Assembly (NCBI GenBank): GCA_900618795.1
Contig: UYJD01000008.1
Span: 1,163,104 to 1,227,103, forward strand
Length of the DNA stretch: 64,000 bases
Direction: 5' to 3'
Source of the DNA: Cyanodermella asteris
Taxonomy: Eukaryota > Ascomycota > Lecanoromycetes > Ostropales > Stictidaceae
Shown here: one piece after another, positions 48,250 through 59,572 of the stretch
Layout of the letters: each line of letters starts with the position of its first letter
How positions within the stretch are numbered: the first letter of the stretch is position 1
The notes under the pieces: generated by a model
The model's database searches: none
The model's input: only the letters and a program-made list of their open reading frames with translations
Told to the model about the DNA's origin: nothing
Position numbers and translations under genes: made by a program

Positions 48250-49571
48250 ATGTTGCCGAAACCTGTCATCGCGGTCATCATCTCGGCTCTCATCATATTC
48301 GTCCTCCTTCAACAGCTAGCGACAGTCGGCGGTCCACAGGCACTCGTGAGCTCAAAGCTACGATGGAGCCAGCCTGAGCCAGCTTCAGACCCTGAATACG
48401 AACCAGAGTCGGACCCGAATCCGGATAGTTCTTGGGAAACCCTGTCCAAGACCGCAGTCGCAGCCATTCAAAATGACACGCTCGGGGTAAGAGGCGCACG
48501 AAAGCCATTATACCTTGCAAACCCGCTAACAAGACCTGAAAGTTCGAGAAGATCTTCGTTCTCAACTTACCAGAGCGAAGCGACAAACGCGACTTCATGG
48601 CCCTGGCTGCCGCATACAGCAATATCACCTTGACTTTTCGACCCGGCATCAAAGGCAAAGATGTTCCGACCAAAGCTCTCCCTGAAGGCCATGAAGATCG
48701 ACTGATGGGTGAGGCACCGATCGGGTCCTGGAGAGGGCATATGAACATCATTCGAGAGTGAGCACTGCCATTTCGTGCTTCCTGCGCCAGGACATGGTCA
48801 CGCGCATTCAGAATCCATACTAACAGTTACAGAATCGTCGAGAACCGCATCAGCACCGCCCTGATCATGGAAGACGACATGGACTGGTCCATCCACATCA
48901 AATCCCAACTCCCCGATTTCGCTCGCGGCGTCCACAGTTTCTATCCCCGAAACTCCTCCTCTTCCTCATTCAAAACTTCATCTACCACCTCATCTCCCTA
49001 CGGCACCGGCTGGGACGTCCTCTGGCTCGGCAAATGCACCGAAACCTTTCCCCCCGACTCCCCCGACCCTTCACGCGCCATTTACACCATCGAAAACGAC
49101 CTCACGGTACCGCTACCACACACGCTGACCCACGCCGACGGCCACACGATCCTCTCCTCCCTCCGCCTCCCCAACCACACCCGCATCGTCCACCGCACCG
49201 AATCCCCGCTCTGCACCTTCTCTTACGCGCTGTCCTATGCGGGCGCACTCAAAATCCTCTACTCGCTGAGTGTGCACGGCTTGGCGTGGAATTTCGACAA
49301 CGCGCTCAGCTGGTGGTGTACGGACGAAACGAGGCTGTATAATCAGGAGTGTATCACGGTTACGCCGACGCTGTTCAGTCAGCATCGCGTGAGGAGTACG
49401 GGCGTCAGTAGGAATTCGGATAATTTCGAGGAGCAGGGGTGGAGCGAGGTGGCACATACGAAGGGGGGGATCAGGGAGAGTGTTAAGATGAATATCGACA
49501 ACTTGGTTAGGGGGAACGTCGACGATTTGGTGGATAGTTATCCGGATGATGCGCCGGAGGTGGAGCGATAA
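48250..49571 (+). CDS. Glycosyltransferase family 25 protein, type II membrane
   Basis: Three exons: 48250-48486, 48543-48757 and 48833-49571; 396 aa. Intron 2 (75 nt) has a branch-site-like CTAAC near 48819. The N-terminus holds a signal anchor (VIAVIISALIIFVLLQQL, residues ~6-23), followed by a Pro/Glu/Asp-rich stem. The catalytic part opens FEKIFVLNLPERSDKRDFM, the family-25 start motif, and contains LIMEDDMDW, an acidic DxD-like metal site, in the third exon. The C-terminus includes WGLAWNFDNALSWW-like aromatic residues. Fungal members are thought to work in the Golgi; donor and acceptor sugars are not known here. The exon junction rebuilds IIREIVEN and keeps frame. Confidence 0.85.
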
Positions 49572-50003
49572 GAGTGATAACGTTGGGTCTCTTTTAGGTG
49601 GGCTGGGAAATTGGTTGCGAAGACATTTTGAGGGGTTGATTTGCTGGATTTGATCTTTTGCAAAATCTTTACGAGGGGCCACGGTCTGAACAGAAATGTG
49701 CCGAGATAGAGGGCGAAGCTATATCGATGATTAAAGCTCAAGCGATCCATGTCAAAAGCATGCACGGCGTGCACGAAGCTCTTCGGCCGCATTGAGATGC
49801 CCAGAGACTGATGGGCGGTCAATCGTACAGTCAAATGCAAATGTCCGAAGTTGGTCTCGAAGCACCGCCAGCGAATTTTGTGATGTCCTTCGCTGCGCGC
49901 TTTTGCATTTCTCGTTTCTAGGGTCATGATCATCTATCCTAAGGTATATTTCTCGCCTCACAGCAGCTTCCCTCTTCTCCCCTCCGCGCCACAGTACGTG
50001 CGC
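49572..50003. other. Convergent intergenic region
   Basis: About 430 bp between the 3' ends of the glycosyltransferase (+) and glutamate decarboxylase (-). No ORF with protein character; it must hold both 3' untranslated regions. Confidence 0.6.
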
Positions 50004-51681
50004 TTAGCAAATACCGTGGGTCTTGCCAGACTTGCCCTGCAGACTGTGCGTCTCACCCTCATACACCTTCTGGTGCTTGTTGTGGTGTCTCCTGTTGTGC
50101 TTGTTCTTGCTGGCCGTCTGCGTGTTGTTGGCCATGTGGTCCTTGTGAGCATCAATAGCGCTCTTGCTCATCTTCATCAACGTCTCCACGGCAAGCTTGA
50201 TGTCGGCGACCAGGGTGTCGCATCTGCTACGGCTGAAGTCGCTGCGGCAGACGATACGGAGCAGCTTCAACTTCTCGGCGTGAGGAGCCATCGTGTATGC
50301 GGGAACAACCCAGCCACGCTCGCGAAGCTGGTGGGCCAGAGCGAATTCGTCAAAGTGCAGGTCATTCTTCGGGTCGAGGCGGAACGCCACAAGCGGCAGG
50401 CCGGCACCTTCACCTTCGGACATGATGACGAAGCCGAGGGCAGCCAGGCTCTTAGCGAGGTAGTCAGCAGTTCTGGTGATGTTCTTCATAATGGCGCGGT
50501 AGCCGGACTTGCCGAGGCGGATGAATTGGTAGTACTGGCCGAGGACTTGGGAAGCTCCCTTGGAGAAGTTGAGGGTGAAGGAGGATTGGTCGGCGCCGAG
50601 GTAGTTGATGTTGAAGACGAGCTCCTGGGGCAGGTATTCGGGGGACCGCCAGACGACCCAACCGACACCGGGGTAGACGAGACCGTACTTGTGACCGGAG
50701 ACGTTAATGGAGACGACCTTTTCGAGACGGAAGTCCCACTCAAGGTCAGGCTTGACGAACGGAGCGACGAACCCACCAGAAGCGGCGTCGACGTGAATCG
50801 GGCAGTCGATGTTCCTCTCCACGAGCAAGTCATTCACCTTCTTGGTGTCCTCGTACTGGCCAGTGTATGTGGTGCCGAGAATTGTGCAGATACCAATGGT
50901 ATTCTCGTCGATCAGGTTGACAGCCTCTTCGGGATCGATAACGTATCGGTCATTACTGCAGTAGACGAAGCGCTCCTCCACCTCAAAATAGCGAGCAGCC
51001 TTCTCCCAGCAGACCTGGACAGCTGCGTTCATGACGATGTTCGGCTTCGAGGCATCCTTGCCCTCGGCTTTGCGCTTGTTTGCCCAGCGTCTCTTCATAG
51101 CGAGGGTAGCCAACATGATAGCCTCGGAACTTCCGACGGTGGATGTGCCCATGGCGTTCTCGCCGTGTGTATCGTCGACGGGAGCGTTGTAGAGAGCTGC
51201 GACCATGTTGACACAACGGTTCTGGATGTCTGCGGTCTGGGGGTATTCCTCGTAATCGATGAAATTCTTGGCCAAAGCCTCGGCCATGAGCTTCTCAGCC
51301 TCCTCCTCCATGTATGTCGAGACGAAAGATGCCAGGTTCAGGGTGGGGTTGCCGTCAAGGCTGAGATGGTCCTTGATGAGTCTGTAGGCGACTTCCTTGG
51401 GCCTGGTCATGTTAGCTGTCGCTTTTTCTAGGACTTCATGTCGCGAGCTCACATTTCGCCCTCAGGCATCTCTGTCTGCGGCAGACCCTCTGAGGCATAT
51501 TTGGAACCGTAGACGCTGGTCTCGCTGTACTCGTTGTCGTCAAGCGGCTCAATCTTCAGGTTCTTGAGCTGGGGAATCGGCGGGAACTTGGCCTGAGCCG
51601 GGCTCTGGACGCTGAGAGGCGTCAGTCTAGTCAATGCCAGCAGCGGAGTATGTGAGTATCTTACGATGAGAGATGAACCAT
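50004..51681 (-). CDS. GAD1: Glutamate decarboxylase (PLP-dependent, GABA-forming)
   Basis: Three exons on the minus strand: 51681-51665 (17 nt), 51611-51453 and 51402-50004; 524 aa. The tiny first exon encodes MVHLS plus part of the next codon; splicing creates MVHLSSVQSPAQ and [21 protein letters not shown], the conserved GAD start. PLP fold marks: [32 protein letters not shown] and the PLP lysine 297 in [15 protein letters not shown]. Length and residues match fungal GADs (yeast Gad1), which make GABA and CO2 from glutamate and help in oxidative or acid stress. The C-terminal ~60 residues are basic and His/Asn/Lys-rich, reminiscent of a calmodulin-binding tail but without the clear Trp-anchored pattern of plant GADs. 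Annotating from the longer in-frame ORF alone would miss the first two exons. Confidence 0.94.
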
Positions 51682-54299
51682 GGTGGGGATGGATGCGGGT
51701 TACTGCGATGTCAATTGAGAGATGGGACGGGAGGGAAGCCGATGCACAAAAACAGAAGAGAGCTAACAGGAATCGATGCAAATAAAGCTTTCCGAAGCAG
51801 GCCAGGCGGAGAGCGATTGGGAAGATGTAGGAGCAATGGTGGTGGGACTAGTAGTGGTCAACATTGTCAGCCATCGGCCGCTCAGCTGCGTCAAGCTGCA
51901 GCTCTCCTGGAGGGGCAGCAACACCACTCAAATTCAAGTTCACGCAGCGGGCTGACTCCTCGTTCGCCCTCAGGGACCGCGCGGCCAGCAATGCAACAAT
52001 CATGCCCAGCACGCAACCAATGGCACGCCTGTGAGTAGCGAAGCTGTTCGCAAGTGAGCTTTGCCGTGCCGCGGATGGGCCGGGCGTGTGTGCTGTTCAT
52101 CGTCACCGCATCAGCATCGCCAGGATCGAAGGCAGGATTGTGGGGATGTGAGGACGTCAGCGGCCGCCAAAAAGCTTGATTGATTCCGCCCCTGCCCAGC
52201 CAAACCCCTCAGATCCATCAGCCAGGGACAGGACACTGTGTGACCAGGAGCGGTCAGCTTCTTCGTGGTCGAGCGGCGGGAGGGCCATCGCTGACCGGCC
52301 TGGTGAGATGTGGTGAGATGAGCAGAGAGGAATAAAACTTGCAGAATCGCAGAAGATGCCAATCCGACAGGCTCATGTGAGGCCAAGAGCTGCATGTCAG
52401 ATTTATTCCTTATTATCTCGTCAAATGTACATAGGTATTTCCGCCCACACGGCTTTGCTTTGCCTCTTCAGCCGCAGCTTTGCATACCACCACAGCTCGG
52501 CGTATATGCACAATAGTGTCAGCTCGTCTTCCAAAGGTGATAGCGGCGTCGTTTAGCGTCCGACTTCTTTCAGCTCGGCTGTTGTTTGTATGCATGAAGG
52601 CAGTTGTCTCCTGATCGACCAACAAGCCCAGCGTTCCGATCGACACCGCCTTTCGCTCTTGACCTGGCAGTAAAGCGCCCCTCCTGGCCTGACTACGCAG
52701 CAACAGGACATCAGGTTGGTGAATGGAAGTGAAGGACGATCAAAGATTGCCGTCTCAAGTTGGTCGTCCTGCCTAGATCGACACCAACATGTGAGCTAAT
52801 GCATGTCTCACTCGGCTCAACATGCAACGTGTCTCCAGCTTGTCCCGGACTATACCGAAGTTTATAAGTAGCTGAAATTGAATTCACCGTCGTGACCCTC
52901 CTTGGTCGCAGCCTCATACTCAGCCAGAGAGACGATCGAACTACATTCTGCGAACATGACATTCTTGAGAGCGATCGGAAAACCCTTTCACGGTGGAAAT
53001 TCAGGGGACATTACTGCGGTGTGAAATTTTGCACGCATAATTCATGTTTTAGAACGTTCGGTTCTCGCGGCAATATGAATCAAGTTGAGACGTTTGGTGC
53101 TTTGGACATGGTAGCATTGTCTTCAAAATCAAACCGCATTACGATGTCAATTTCTGGCGATGGTTTTGACGAATGGTGGAAATTGACGGACATATTAAGA
53201 CCAACGATGTGTTTTGTGTAGGAAGGGCTACTAAAATCATGGAAACAGCAGGCGATCAGCTTCGAACAAAGGCCCTTTCAGGCAACAGTTCTCTGTTCAT
53301 TTGACAGTTCAGCTCAGCGAGCTTTGCATCCAACTAGATCTCTGGGAAAGTACCTCGTTGGGATCCGAGCGAAGGTGGAAAACAGTGGAATCGGCTCACT
53401 AAGGCCCCTATGAGCCCCTCTATCATGACAGACGTTTCGGGGACCACACAGGCGGGTAAGTGCCTGAATGCGCGGGCCAGTAAACCAAACCGGCTTACTA
53501 TAAACGTGAACATTGAGATAAGTACCTACGCAGCTAGGTGCATCGCTGAACAAATCGATAGACAGCTCTTGACGTACCACGACGGATACCTCACTACGTA
53601 CGTGAGCAGCTAAGTACCGTCTTTGGATACTACTTCAAGTGTCTTTTTGACACCTGCTTAAATATCCGCTTGTATGCAGCTATGGATCTAAAGTAGAGCT
53701 TCTGCGTATATATAGTACCCGTTGAAGATCGTGAACTAGCCACAAGACAAGACTTGTCTTCGTCTGCCGTGCAGGTGAGCACCCTGGTCGACGGCGCGGA
53801 GATGCGCTTAAACCCGACCGGTCTTCAATATTCACCAGGACATCGCAGCTTTTACCTTGTCCAATCTTGACTCACCAAAGTCTTGTGTCCACGATTCACC
53901 TGCAAAGGCCAGCTCAGGCAATGCAGCTTGTTCACAAGGGCTTTATTGTCGAGCGGCCATTTATGCCGCACGCCGCAGATGCAGGTCGGGGACAATAGCC
54001 AACAGCGCTAAGACATCTGCCTGCTCAGCCTACCCTGCAGCGCTCTTTCACTCAACCGCGGGCTGACTTGGTTGCAACACATAGCGAGCCAAGTCTGAAA
54101 TATTCACCCTCGAAAAGATCAGTCATTCACTCCTCTTACTTCAAGTGTGCAAAACTGGGCGGAGATGCAATGCCCTTCACCTTGACACCCCGTGAACGTG
54201 CTCATCAAACACAAGCCCGCTTACTGACGCCGCGAGATCAGCAAGTGTTCCGAATCTTGAGTGTGATCGAATCTGCGCTGCATCTGGTTTTGTGATCTC
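51682..54299. other. Long intergenic region, no confident gene
   Basis: About 2.6 kb between the divergent glutamate decarboxylase and the SNF2 gene. Short ORFs on both strands lack domains or splice partners. A TATATATA run lies near 53708. C/T-rich leader-like sequence at the left end fits the GAD promoter. I see no tRNA. Confidence 0.5.
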
Positions 54300-57200
54300 A
54301 TGCTCAATCTCACCATGACGGAGGTCGAATCCAGCAGGCCATCCACGTCGGACAGCCACGATGCGCCTAGTCCAGTCAACGTGGAGCTCACAAGCTACGT
54401 TCCCCTCGGCGTCTTGACAGTCAAAAATGACTTCAATTTTCCTGAAGACATCGACCACTGGACCGAGGTCAGCAGCACGACACTATTGCGTGTCGACTTT
54501 ACTTTGATGTTTATCCCCGGCCATAGGAACTTTTCAGACATTCCAGTTCATTTGTCACGCCTTGTTTCGGCCAAGTGGGTCCGCGTCTTTGCCGGCCGAG
54601 ACCACACGAGTCCCGAATATCACTGCCTCCGGATCTATGTGCTGCCAGAAGATGTGGCCCTTCGAGATGTTCCACGACAGAACCAACGTCTCCGGCGGCA
54701 ACTCGACATATTGCTCAGATCACCCATCGATACCTCGCTCAACGCATGGAATGGTTACAAGGTCAAGAGTGAGCTTGAGAGAGGCACGCGAGCTGTCTGT
54801 TGCTTCCAGAACCAGTCAGACCTAGCAGATGAATCATTGTTCTACATTTTCAACACCATCGCGAGCCCGAATGCAGATCCCTCCACTATGGGAGACGACT
54901 GGACGTGCGAAGCAGCCGACCAGATTTCACGAGGACTCGAACATGAAGTTGGACTCATATCGACTCTCTACCCCTACCAACGACGCTCGATAACTTCGAT
55001 GATGCGGAGAGAAACCTCGCCAAGCTGCTCAATGGATCCGAGACTCGAGAAATTCACGACTCCAACCGGACAGGTCTATTTCTTTGATCGCGTGACCAAT
55101 CAGGTCCGAGCACATGCAGCAGTCTACGAAGAGCCTCGAGGCGGCATCCTTGCCGAGACCATGGGCTATGGCAAGACACTGATTGTGCTAGGTCTTATTG
55201 CGGCAACCAAAGAGCAGATAGCAAGGACGCCCATCGAGAACATTGAGACCAAGCCGTTTACAAACAAGATTGGAACTCGAAGCCTCCTCAGCACCGCTGC
55301 CAGTTTTGCTGTGAAACATGGTCTTCCCTGGCGTCAATTTTTTCGCGACATGGCCCGGCATGGTTATCACTACGATACCTGCTTGAAAGTCTTGCAGACC
55401 CCTCCGTACTATGAGATCACCGTGTATCCTTGGCGCCATCTTCGCAAGCCTCTGACACTGAAACGGATCCTCCTCACCAAAACAACTCTGATTGTCGTGC
55501 CCGCCAATCTTTTCGACCAATGGCGCGCTGAGATTAGAAAGCATTTAGCCTCAGATGCTTTGGATGTCCTTGAAGTCAACCGCGGAGAGATGCCGATCGG
55601 CGAGCCCGAAGAGTTGGCAAAATACGACATCATTCTCATTAACAAGAACATCTTACGTTACACGGAGATCATGGAATGGATGAGCAAGATACACTTTCTC
55701 CGCCTTGTTGTTGACGAAGGTCACACGTTTGCCTCCACTGGCACCACGATTTCTAATCCGGTGACGGAAATACGCGCTGAACGCCGGTGGATCGTGTCGG
55801 GCACTCCCTCTCAAGGTCTCGTTGGCGTCGAAGTTGATCTCGCAGCCACCGCCGCAAACATGACATCAATTTCTGAGATATCAAGTTCGGCGACATCGAG
55901 TTCGGCGATATTAAGCTCGGCAATATCAAGCTCGGCGACATCAAGCGCTGTGACATCGAGTTCTGCACAGACTGAGGTCCAGCGCGATGCGCTATTGCGA
56001 CGTAAGCTGCAAAGAGCTGAGGATAACAAGGACCTGACACGCCTCGGCCGTATCGTATCCGAACTACTGCGGGCCCAGCCGTGGTGTAATGGGGCTGTTA
56101 CAGGAGATGGCGCATCTTGGAGAGCGTACACGTCGGTAGCGGAAAGTGGTAATGGAGGATTCTACTCTGCATCCGCCGTCAGATCCATTCTGCAGTCATT
56201 GGTTGTCCGTCATCAGATCAAAGATGTTGAAGCTGAACTACCTCCCCTGACGAATAAAGTGGTGGTTATGGAGCCCACGTTATACGATAAGGCTTCAATG
56301 GATCTGTTTGCCTTTGTGCTCATCAACAATGCCATCACCTCAGAGCGTGTCGATCAGGACTATCTCTTCCATGACTCAAATCGTAAGCACCTCGAGAGCT
56401 TGATTCTGAATCTGCGGCGCGCTCCTTTCTTTTGGTCCGGCTTCTCACGTACAGATATCCAAAAGAGTCTCGACGTTGCCAGAAAGTATGCCGAGGATAA
56501 TCCGGAGCTGAATGACGCAGACAAAGCGCTCCTGAATCAAGCCCTTGAAATTGTGCCGGCCATCATTAACGACAGCATCTGGCAGGGGATCAGCACTTCG
56601 CAGGAGGTAGTTGTGTGCGTACAGAATCTCCCCCAGCAAGTGGGTGCACCCCTTGGAATTGACGATCGGTCGTTGTCGTTGGTAAACAGCTTTGCTGAGC
56701 TGCGGTGGGACAAGGAAGATCTCACAGCTACAACAGCGTCGCGCCTCCTCGGGACACAGAAGTTTTGCCGTGACAACGCACATCTTCATGATCCTCTGAG
56801 GGGCCTGCAAGATGTGGTTGATGAGATCGCTAACACCAACGACCATTCCGAGCAAGTTCTTTCCGGTACAGGCGAGAAGGCCGACAAGGACAAGGACTCA
56901 AAGCAGCCCAAGAACCTTCCTAGGCTCAATGAAGCCCACTTGACGGATAAGCAATTTGCGAGACACAAGTCGCTGGGTTCGATCACGAAGAAGGCGAAGA
57001 AGCGCAAGCTCAAGGACATCAATTCAGCAAGCCAAGGCCCTGCCATCACCGCGTCAGACATCCTTCTTTCCGGCACTGTCTCTGCAAAGTTCTCATACCT
57101 TCTCAGCAGAGTGTTTGAACTGCACAAATCCGAGAAGATTCTCATCTTCTACGAGGGCGACTACATAGCCTGGTACATGGCTCAAGGGCTGGAGCTTCTT

Positions 57201-57863
57201 GGTGTCCCTCATTTCATCTATGCCAACGGAATTTCCGCGAAGCTCCGCAACAAATACATGGAGGCTTTCATGGAAGATGCTTCCGTCGAACGGGTCATGC
57301 TGATTGATCTGAGACAAGGAAGTCATGGATTGAATATCACTGCAGCCTCTCGAATCTTCTTCATCAATCCTGTCTGGCAAGTTGGAACGGAAGCACAGGC
57401 CATCAAACGTGCCCACCGTATCGGCCAAACGAAGCCGGTCCATGTCGAGACTCTGATTCTCAAGGACAGCATCGAGCAAAAGATCTTCGAACGACGCCGA
57501 CAGATGACGAGTGCAGAGCAAGCGAGTGCCACCGGTAACCCGCTCGACGATAACGTCGTGCACAACATACTCAAGAACCTCGAGTTCTTCGGCGATTACG
57601 ATGACATGAAAGACGAAGCTCGGTATGCTCCACTGACTCACGTATCAAAGGTGTTTCCTCAGCTTGCAGAGTCCCAGGCTCGTGAACAAGCTGAAGCACG
57701 TGCTGTGGCAGAGAAAAAGGCATCAAAACAGGTGGCCATATCCGAATCCCCGGCACGTGGTCCGGACGATGGCCAAGCGAGTGCCAATGCTTCAGGCTCA
57801 TCGACAATCGTTGTGAACAGTCATCCAGCCAAGAAAGTGAAGAAGTCAGTCGGGTTTGCTTGA
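54300..57863 (+). CDS. SNF2-family DNA-dependent ATPase/helicase
   Basis: Intronless, 1187 aa from the ATG at 54300; a second in-frame ATG at 54315 is equally possible. SNF2 motifs in order: motif I ETMGYGKTLI around 286-295 (GYGKT in place of GLGKT), motif Ia IVVPANLFDQWRAEI, motif II VVDEGHT with DEGH at 472-475, motif III IVSGTPSQGL, motif V GLNITAASRIFFINPVWQVG and motif VI QAIKRAHRIGQTKPVHVE. Between motif III and the C-terminal helicase lobe lies a long insert. No RING finger Cys/His cluster is visible between lobes, unlike the Rad5/Rad16-like group. The N-terminal ~200 residues show no known domain. A degenerate Ser/Ala 15-bp repeat is in the insert (separate entry). A basic Lys-rich nuclear-localisation-like KKAKKRKLKD precedes the second lobe. 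It probably remodels nucleosomes or protein-DNA complexes; the exact subfamily is not settled. Confidence 0.88.
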   Translation: MLNLTMTEVESSRPSTSDSHDAPSPVNVELTSYVPLGVLTVKNDFNFPEDIDHWTEVSSTTLLRVDFTLMFIPGHRNFSDIPVHLSRLVSAKWVRVFAGRDHTSPEYHCLRIYVLPEDVALRDVPRQNQRLRRQLDILLRSPIDTSLNAWNGYKVKSELERGTRAVCCFQNQSDLADESLFYIFNTIASPNADPSTMGDDWTCEAADQISRGLEHEVGLISTLYPYQRRSITSMMRRETSPSCSMDPRLEKFTTPTGQVYFFDRVTNQVRAHAAVYEEPRGGILAETMGYGKTLIVLGLIAATKEQIARTPIENIETKPFTNKIGTRSLLSTAASFAVKHGLPWRQFFRDMARHGYHYDTCLKVLQTPPYYEITVYPWRHLRKPLTLKRILLTKTTLIVVPANLFDQWRAEIRKHLASDALDVLEVNRGEMPIGEPEELAKYDIILINKNILRYTEIMEWMSKIHFLRLVVDEGHTFASTGTTISNPVTEIRAERRWIVSGTPSQGLVGVEVDLAATAANMTSISEISSSATSSSAILSSAISSSATSSAVTSSSAQTEVQRDALLRRKLQRAEDNKDLTRLGRIVSELLRAQPWCNGAVTGDGASWRAYTSVAESGNGGFYSASAVRSILQSLVVRHQIKDVEAELPPLTNKVVVMEPTLYDKASMDLFAFVLINNAITSERVDQDYLFHDSNRKHLESLILNLRRAPFFWSGFSRTDIQKSLDVARKYAEDNPELNDADKALLNQALEIVPAIINDSIWQGISTSQEVVVCVQNLPQQVGAPLGIDDRSLSLVNSFAELRWDKEDLTATTASRLLGTQKFCRDNAHLHDPLRGLQDVVDEIANTNDHSEQVLSGTGEKADKDKDSKQPKNLPRLNEAHLTDKQFARHKSLGSITKKAKKRKLKDINSASQGPAITASDILLSGTVSAKFSYLLSRVFELHKSEKILIFYEGDYIAWYMAQGLELLGVPHFIYANGISAKLRNKYMEAFMEDASVERVMLIDLRQGSHGLNITAASRIFFINPVWQVGTEAQAIKRAHRIGQTKPVHVETLILKDSIEQKIFERRRQMTSAEQASATGNPLDDNVVHNILKNLEFFGDYDDMKDEARYAPLTHVSKVFPQLAESQAREQAEARAVAEKKASKQVAISESPARGPDDGQASANASGSSTIVVNSHPAKKVKKSVGFA
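55866..55970 (+). repeat. 15-bp tandem repeat, about seven copies, inside the SNF2 gene
   Basis: Units such as TCAAGTTCGGCGACA and TCGAGTTCGGCGATA occur in a row. The period is five codons, so the frame is kept; the repeat encodes an S/A/T/I-rich segment (residues ~523-557) with the recurring word SSSA. It sits right after motif III (SGTP), where SNF2 proteins tolerate inserts. Copy number could vary between isolates. Confidence 0.85.
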
Positions 57864-58690
57864 GCGGAAATTTTTGGGACGAACGAGGCGAAGTGGAGTT
57901 TGTGTATGGAGGGACAATTCGGATCGTATTCACTGAGATGTTCAACATTTGCTACCTTACATGAGATACCAAAGCGATATGTCGCTAGAAGAGCTTAACG
58001 ATGCAATGAATCTGATTACATACCCGAAGTGGCGTCTTCTCCAGCGTTTGCAAAGCATGCACCTCGATTGCCGAAACGGTATCTGTGCACTTGGCTACAG
58101 TGCGAGCACCACGTGTACTACATGAAATGCTCGCCGGGCTCCTGATGAAGCATTCCCGTGTACAACTCTTAGAGTGAGCTGTCCATAATCCTCAACAATT
58201 CCAGCACAACGATCAGTAGACCATCATTGATGCCATCATGGACAGAATGGCATGGCACGGAGACGCGTCCGGTGTGAAATGCGATGAGATCATCATGGCA
58301 TTCTTCGCCTTTCCCATCCCGCGCGGCCCACCACCATGATCGATAAATGGAGCTGTCAACAAAGCGGCGTCCTTGACACAGCATCGTACATCTAGTCCCT
58401 CGATCTTGCATCTGTGAAGAGCTCAAAGTCCGTTCACGACCCCACTTGTCATGTCATCGTGTTCAGCCATGCGGCCTGCCCGTCAGGCTCGTCATTGCCT
58501 GCATATATCTTCTCTTACATCACAATCGGCCAGCTTAGGACCCCTTCCTTTCCATAAAACTGTCACTCGTGCGATTTCTCCCTTCAATTATACCACTGCT
58601 TCTCGATCATCTTCTCTAGCCCATTCTCACAGATCCCCAAACAAACACAGTCAACGATCCTCCTCTTCCTCCTCCACCACACCGTCCACC
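57864..58690. other. Intergenic; leader of SDR gene at the right end
   Basis: About 830 bp. A longer open frame with ATG at 58451 runs into the SDR (see that entry). The rest is intergenic with no other ORF. Confidence 0.5.
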
Positions 58691-59572
58691 ATGTCGTCCA
58701 ACACTTCCCCCTTCGACCTCACCTCCATCTTCGACGTCAGCAACCGCGTCGCCGTAATTTCCGGCGGCGGCACCGGCATCGGCCTCATGGCCGCCCAAGC
58801 CCTCTCCCACAACGGCGCCAAAGTCTACATCCTGGGCCGCCGTCTCGAAGTCCTCCAAAAGACCGCCGAAACCCACGGAACCGGGATCCGCGGACAGATC
58901 ATCCCGCTGCAGTGCGACATCACCTCCAAGGCCTCGATCCAAGCCGCCGTCAAAGAGATCGAAAGCCGAGAGAAGTGCGTTTGCGTACTGATCAACAATG
59001 CGGGGATCAGCGGCGAGACGCAGTCCAGCCAGGGAAAAGACGGCGCAGAGTACAAGAAGAATTTATTCGAAGACGAGTCCGCGACGTTTGAGAATTGGGA
59101 TGACGTCCACCGAACGAATGTTGCGAGCGTCTATTTCATGACCACTGCGTTCCTGCCGCTTGTCGAAGCTTCCACGAGACATAACCCCGGGTACTCGGGC
59201 ACGATCATCAACATCACGTCCATCTCCGGGCTGACGAACCGGAGCCAGAACCATTTCGCGTACAACGCGAGCAAAGCGGCGGCGATCCACCTGACCAAGA
59301 TGCTGGCGAGCGAGATTAGCAATGATGGCGTTCGGGTCAGGATCAATAGTATTGCGCCGGGAGTCTATCCGAGCGAGATGACGGCGGGAGAATCGGGCGA
59401 GGACAACAAGAGTCAGCTGGATCAAGAAAAATATCAGAAGAAGCTACCCAGCCGACGCACGGGACGGGATGAGGATATGGCGGGGGCGATTTTGTTTGCG
59501 GTTACGAATCAGTACTTGAATGGGCAGACTGTGGCAGTTGATGGAGGATATTTGTTGTCGACTGGTACTTGA
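58691..59572 (+). CDS. Short-chain dehydrogenase/reductase (classical SDR)
   Basis: Single exon, 293 aa from the ATG at 58691, whose context CCACCATGTC is ideal. The same frame opens at 58451, adding 80 Ser/Arg/His-rich residues (MSSCSAMRPARQARHC...) that could be a mitochondrial or peroxisomal-style extension or simply leader; I favour 58691. Motifs: the NAD(P) site SGGGTGIGL, then CDITSKASI, NNAGIS, the catalytic NITSISG (Ser), YNASKAAA (Tyr-Lys) and INSIAPGVYPSEMT. The C-terminal VDGGYLLSTG is common in this branch. The catalytic residues are intact. These enzymes reduce or oxidise a carbonyl with NAD(P)H; substrate is not known. Confidence 0.92.
   Translation: MSSNTSPFDLTSIFDVSNRVAVISGGGTGIGLMAAQALSHNGAKVYILGRRLEVLQKTAETHGTGIRGQIIPLQCDITSKASIQAAVKEIESREKCVCVLINNAGISGETQSSQGKDGAEYKKNLFEDESATFENWDDVHRTNVASVYFMTTAFLPLVEASTRHNPGYSGTIINITSISGLTNRSQNHFAYNASKAAAIHLTKMLASEISNDGVRVRINSIAPGVYPSEMTAGESGEDNKSQLDQEKYQKKLPSRRTGRDEDMAGAILFAVTNQYLNGQTVAVDGGYLLSTGT

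Noticed and set aside
49926-51431. Plus-strand 501-codon ORF opposite glutamate decarboxylase
   Set aside because: Antisense shadow rich in Val/Leu/Gly/Asp from the GC-rich complement of a conserved gene.
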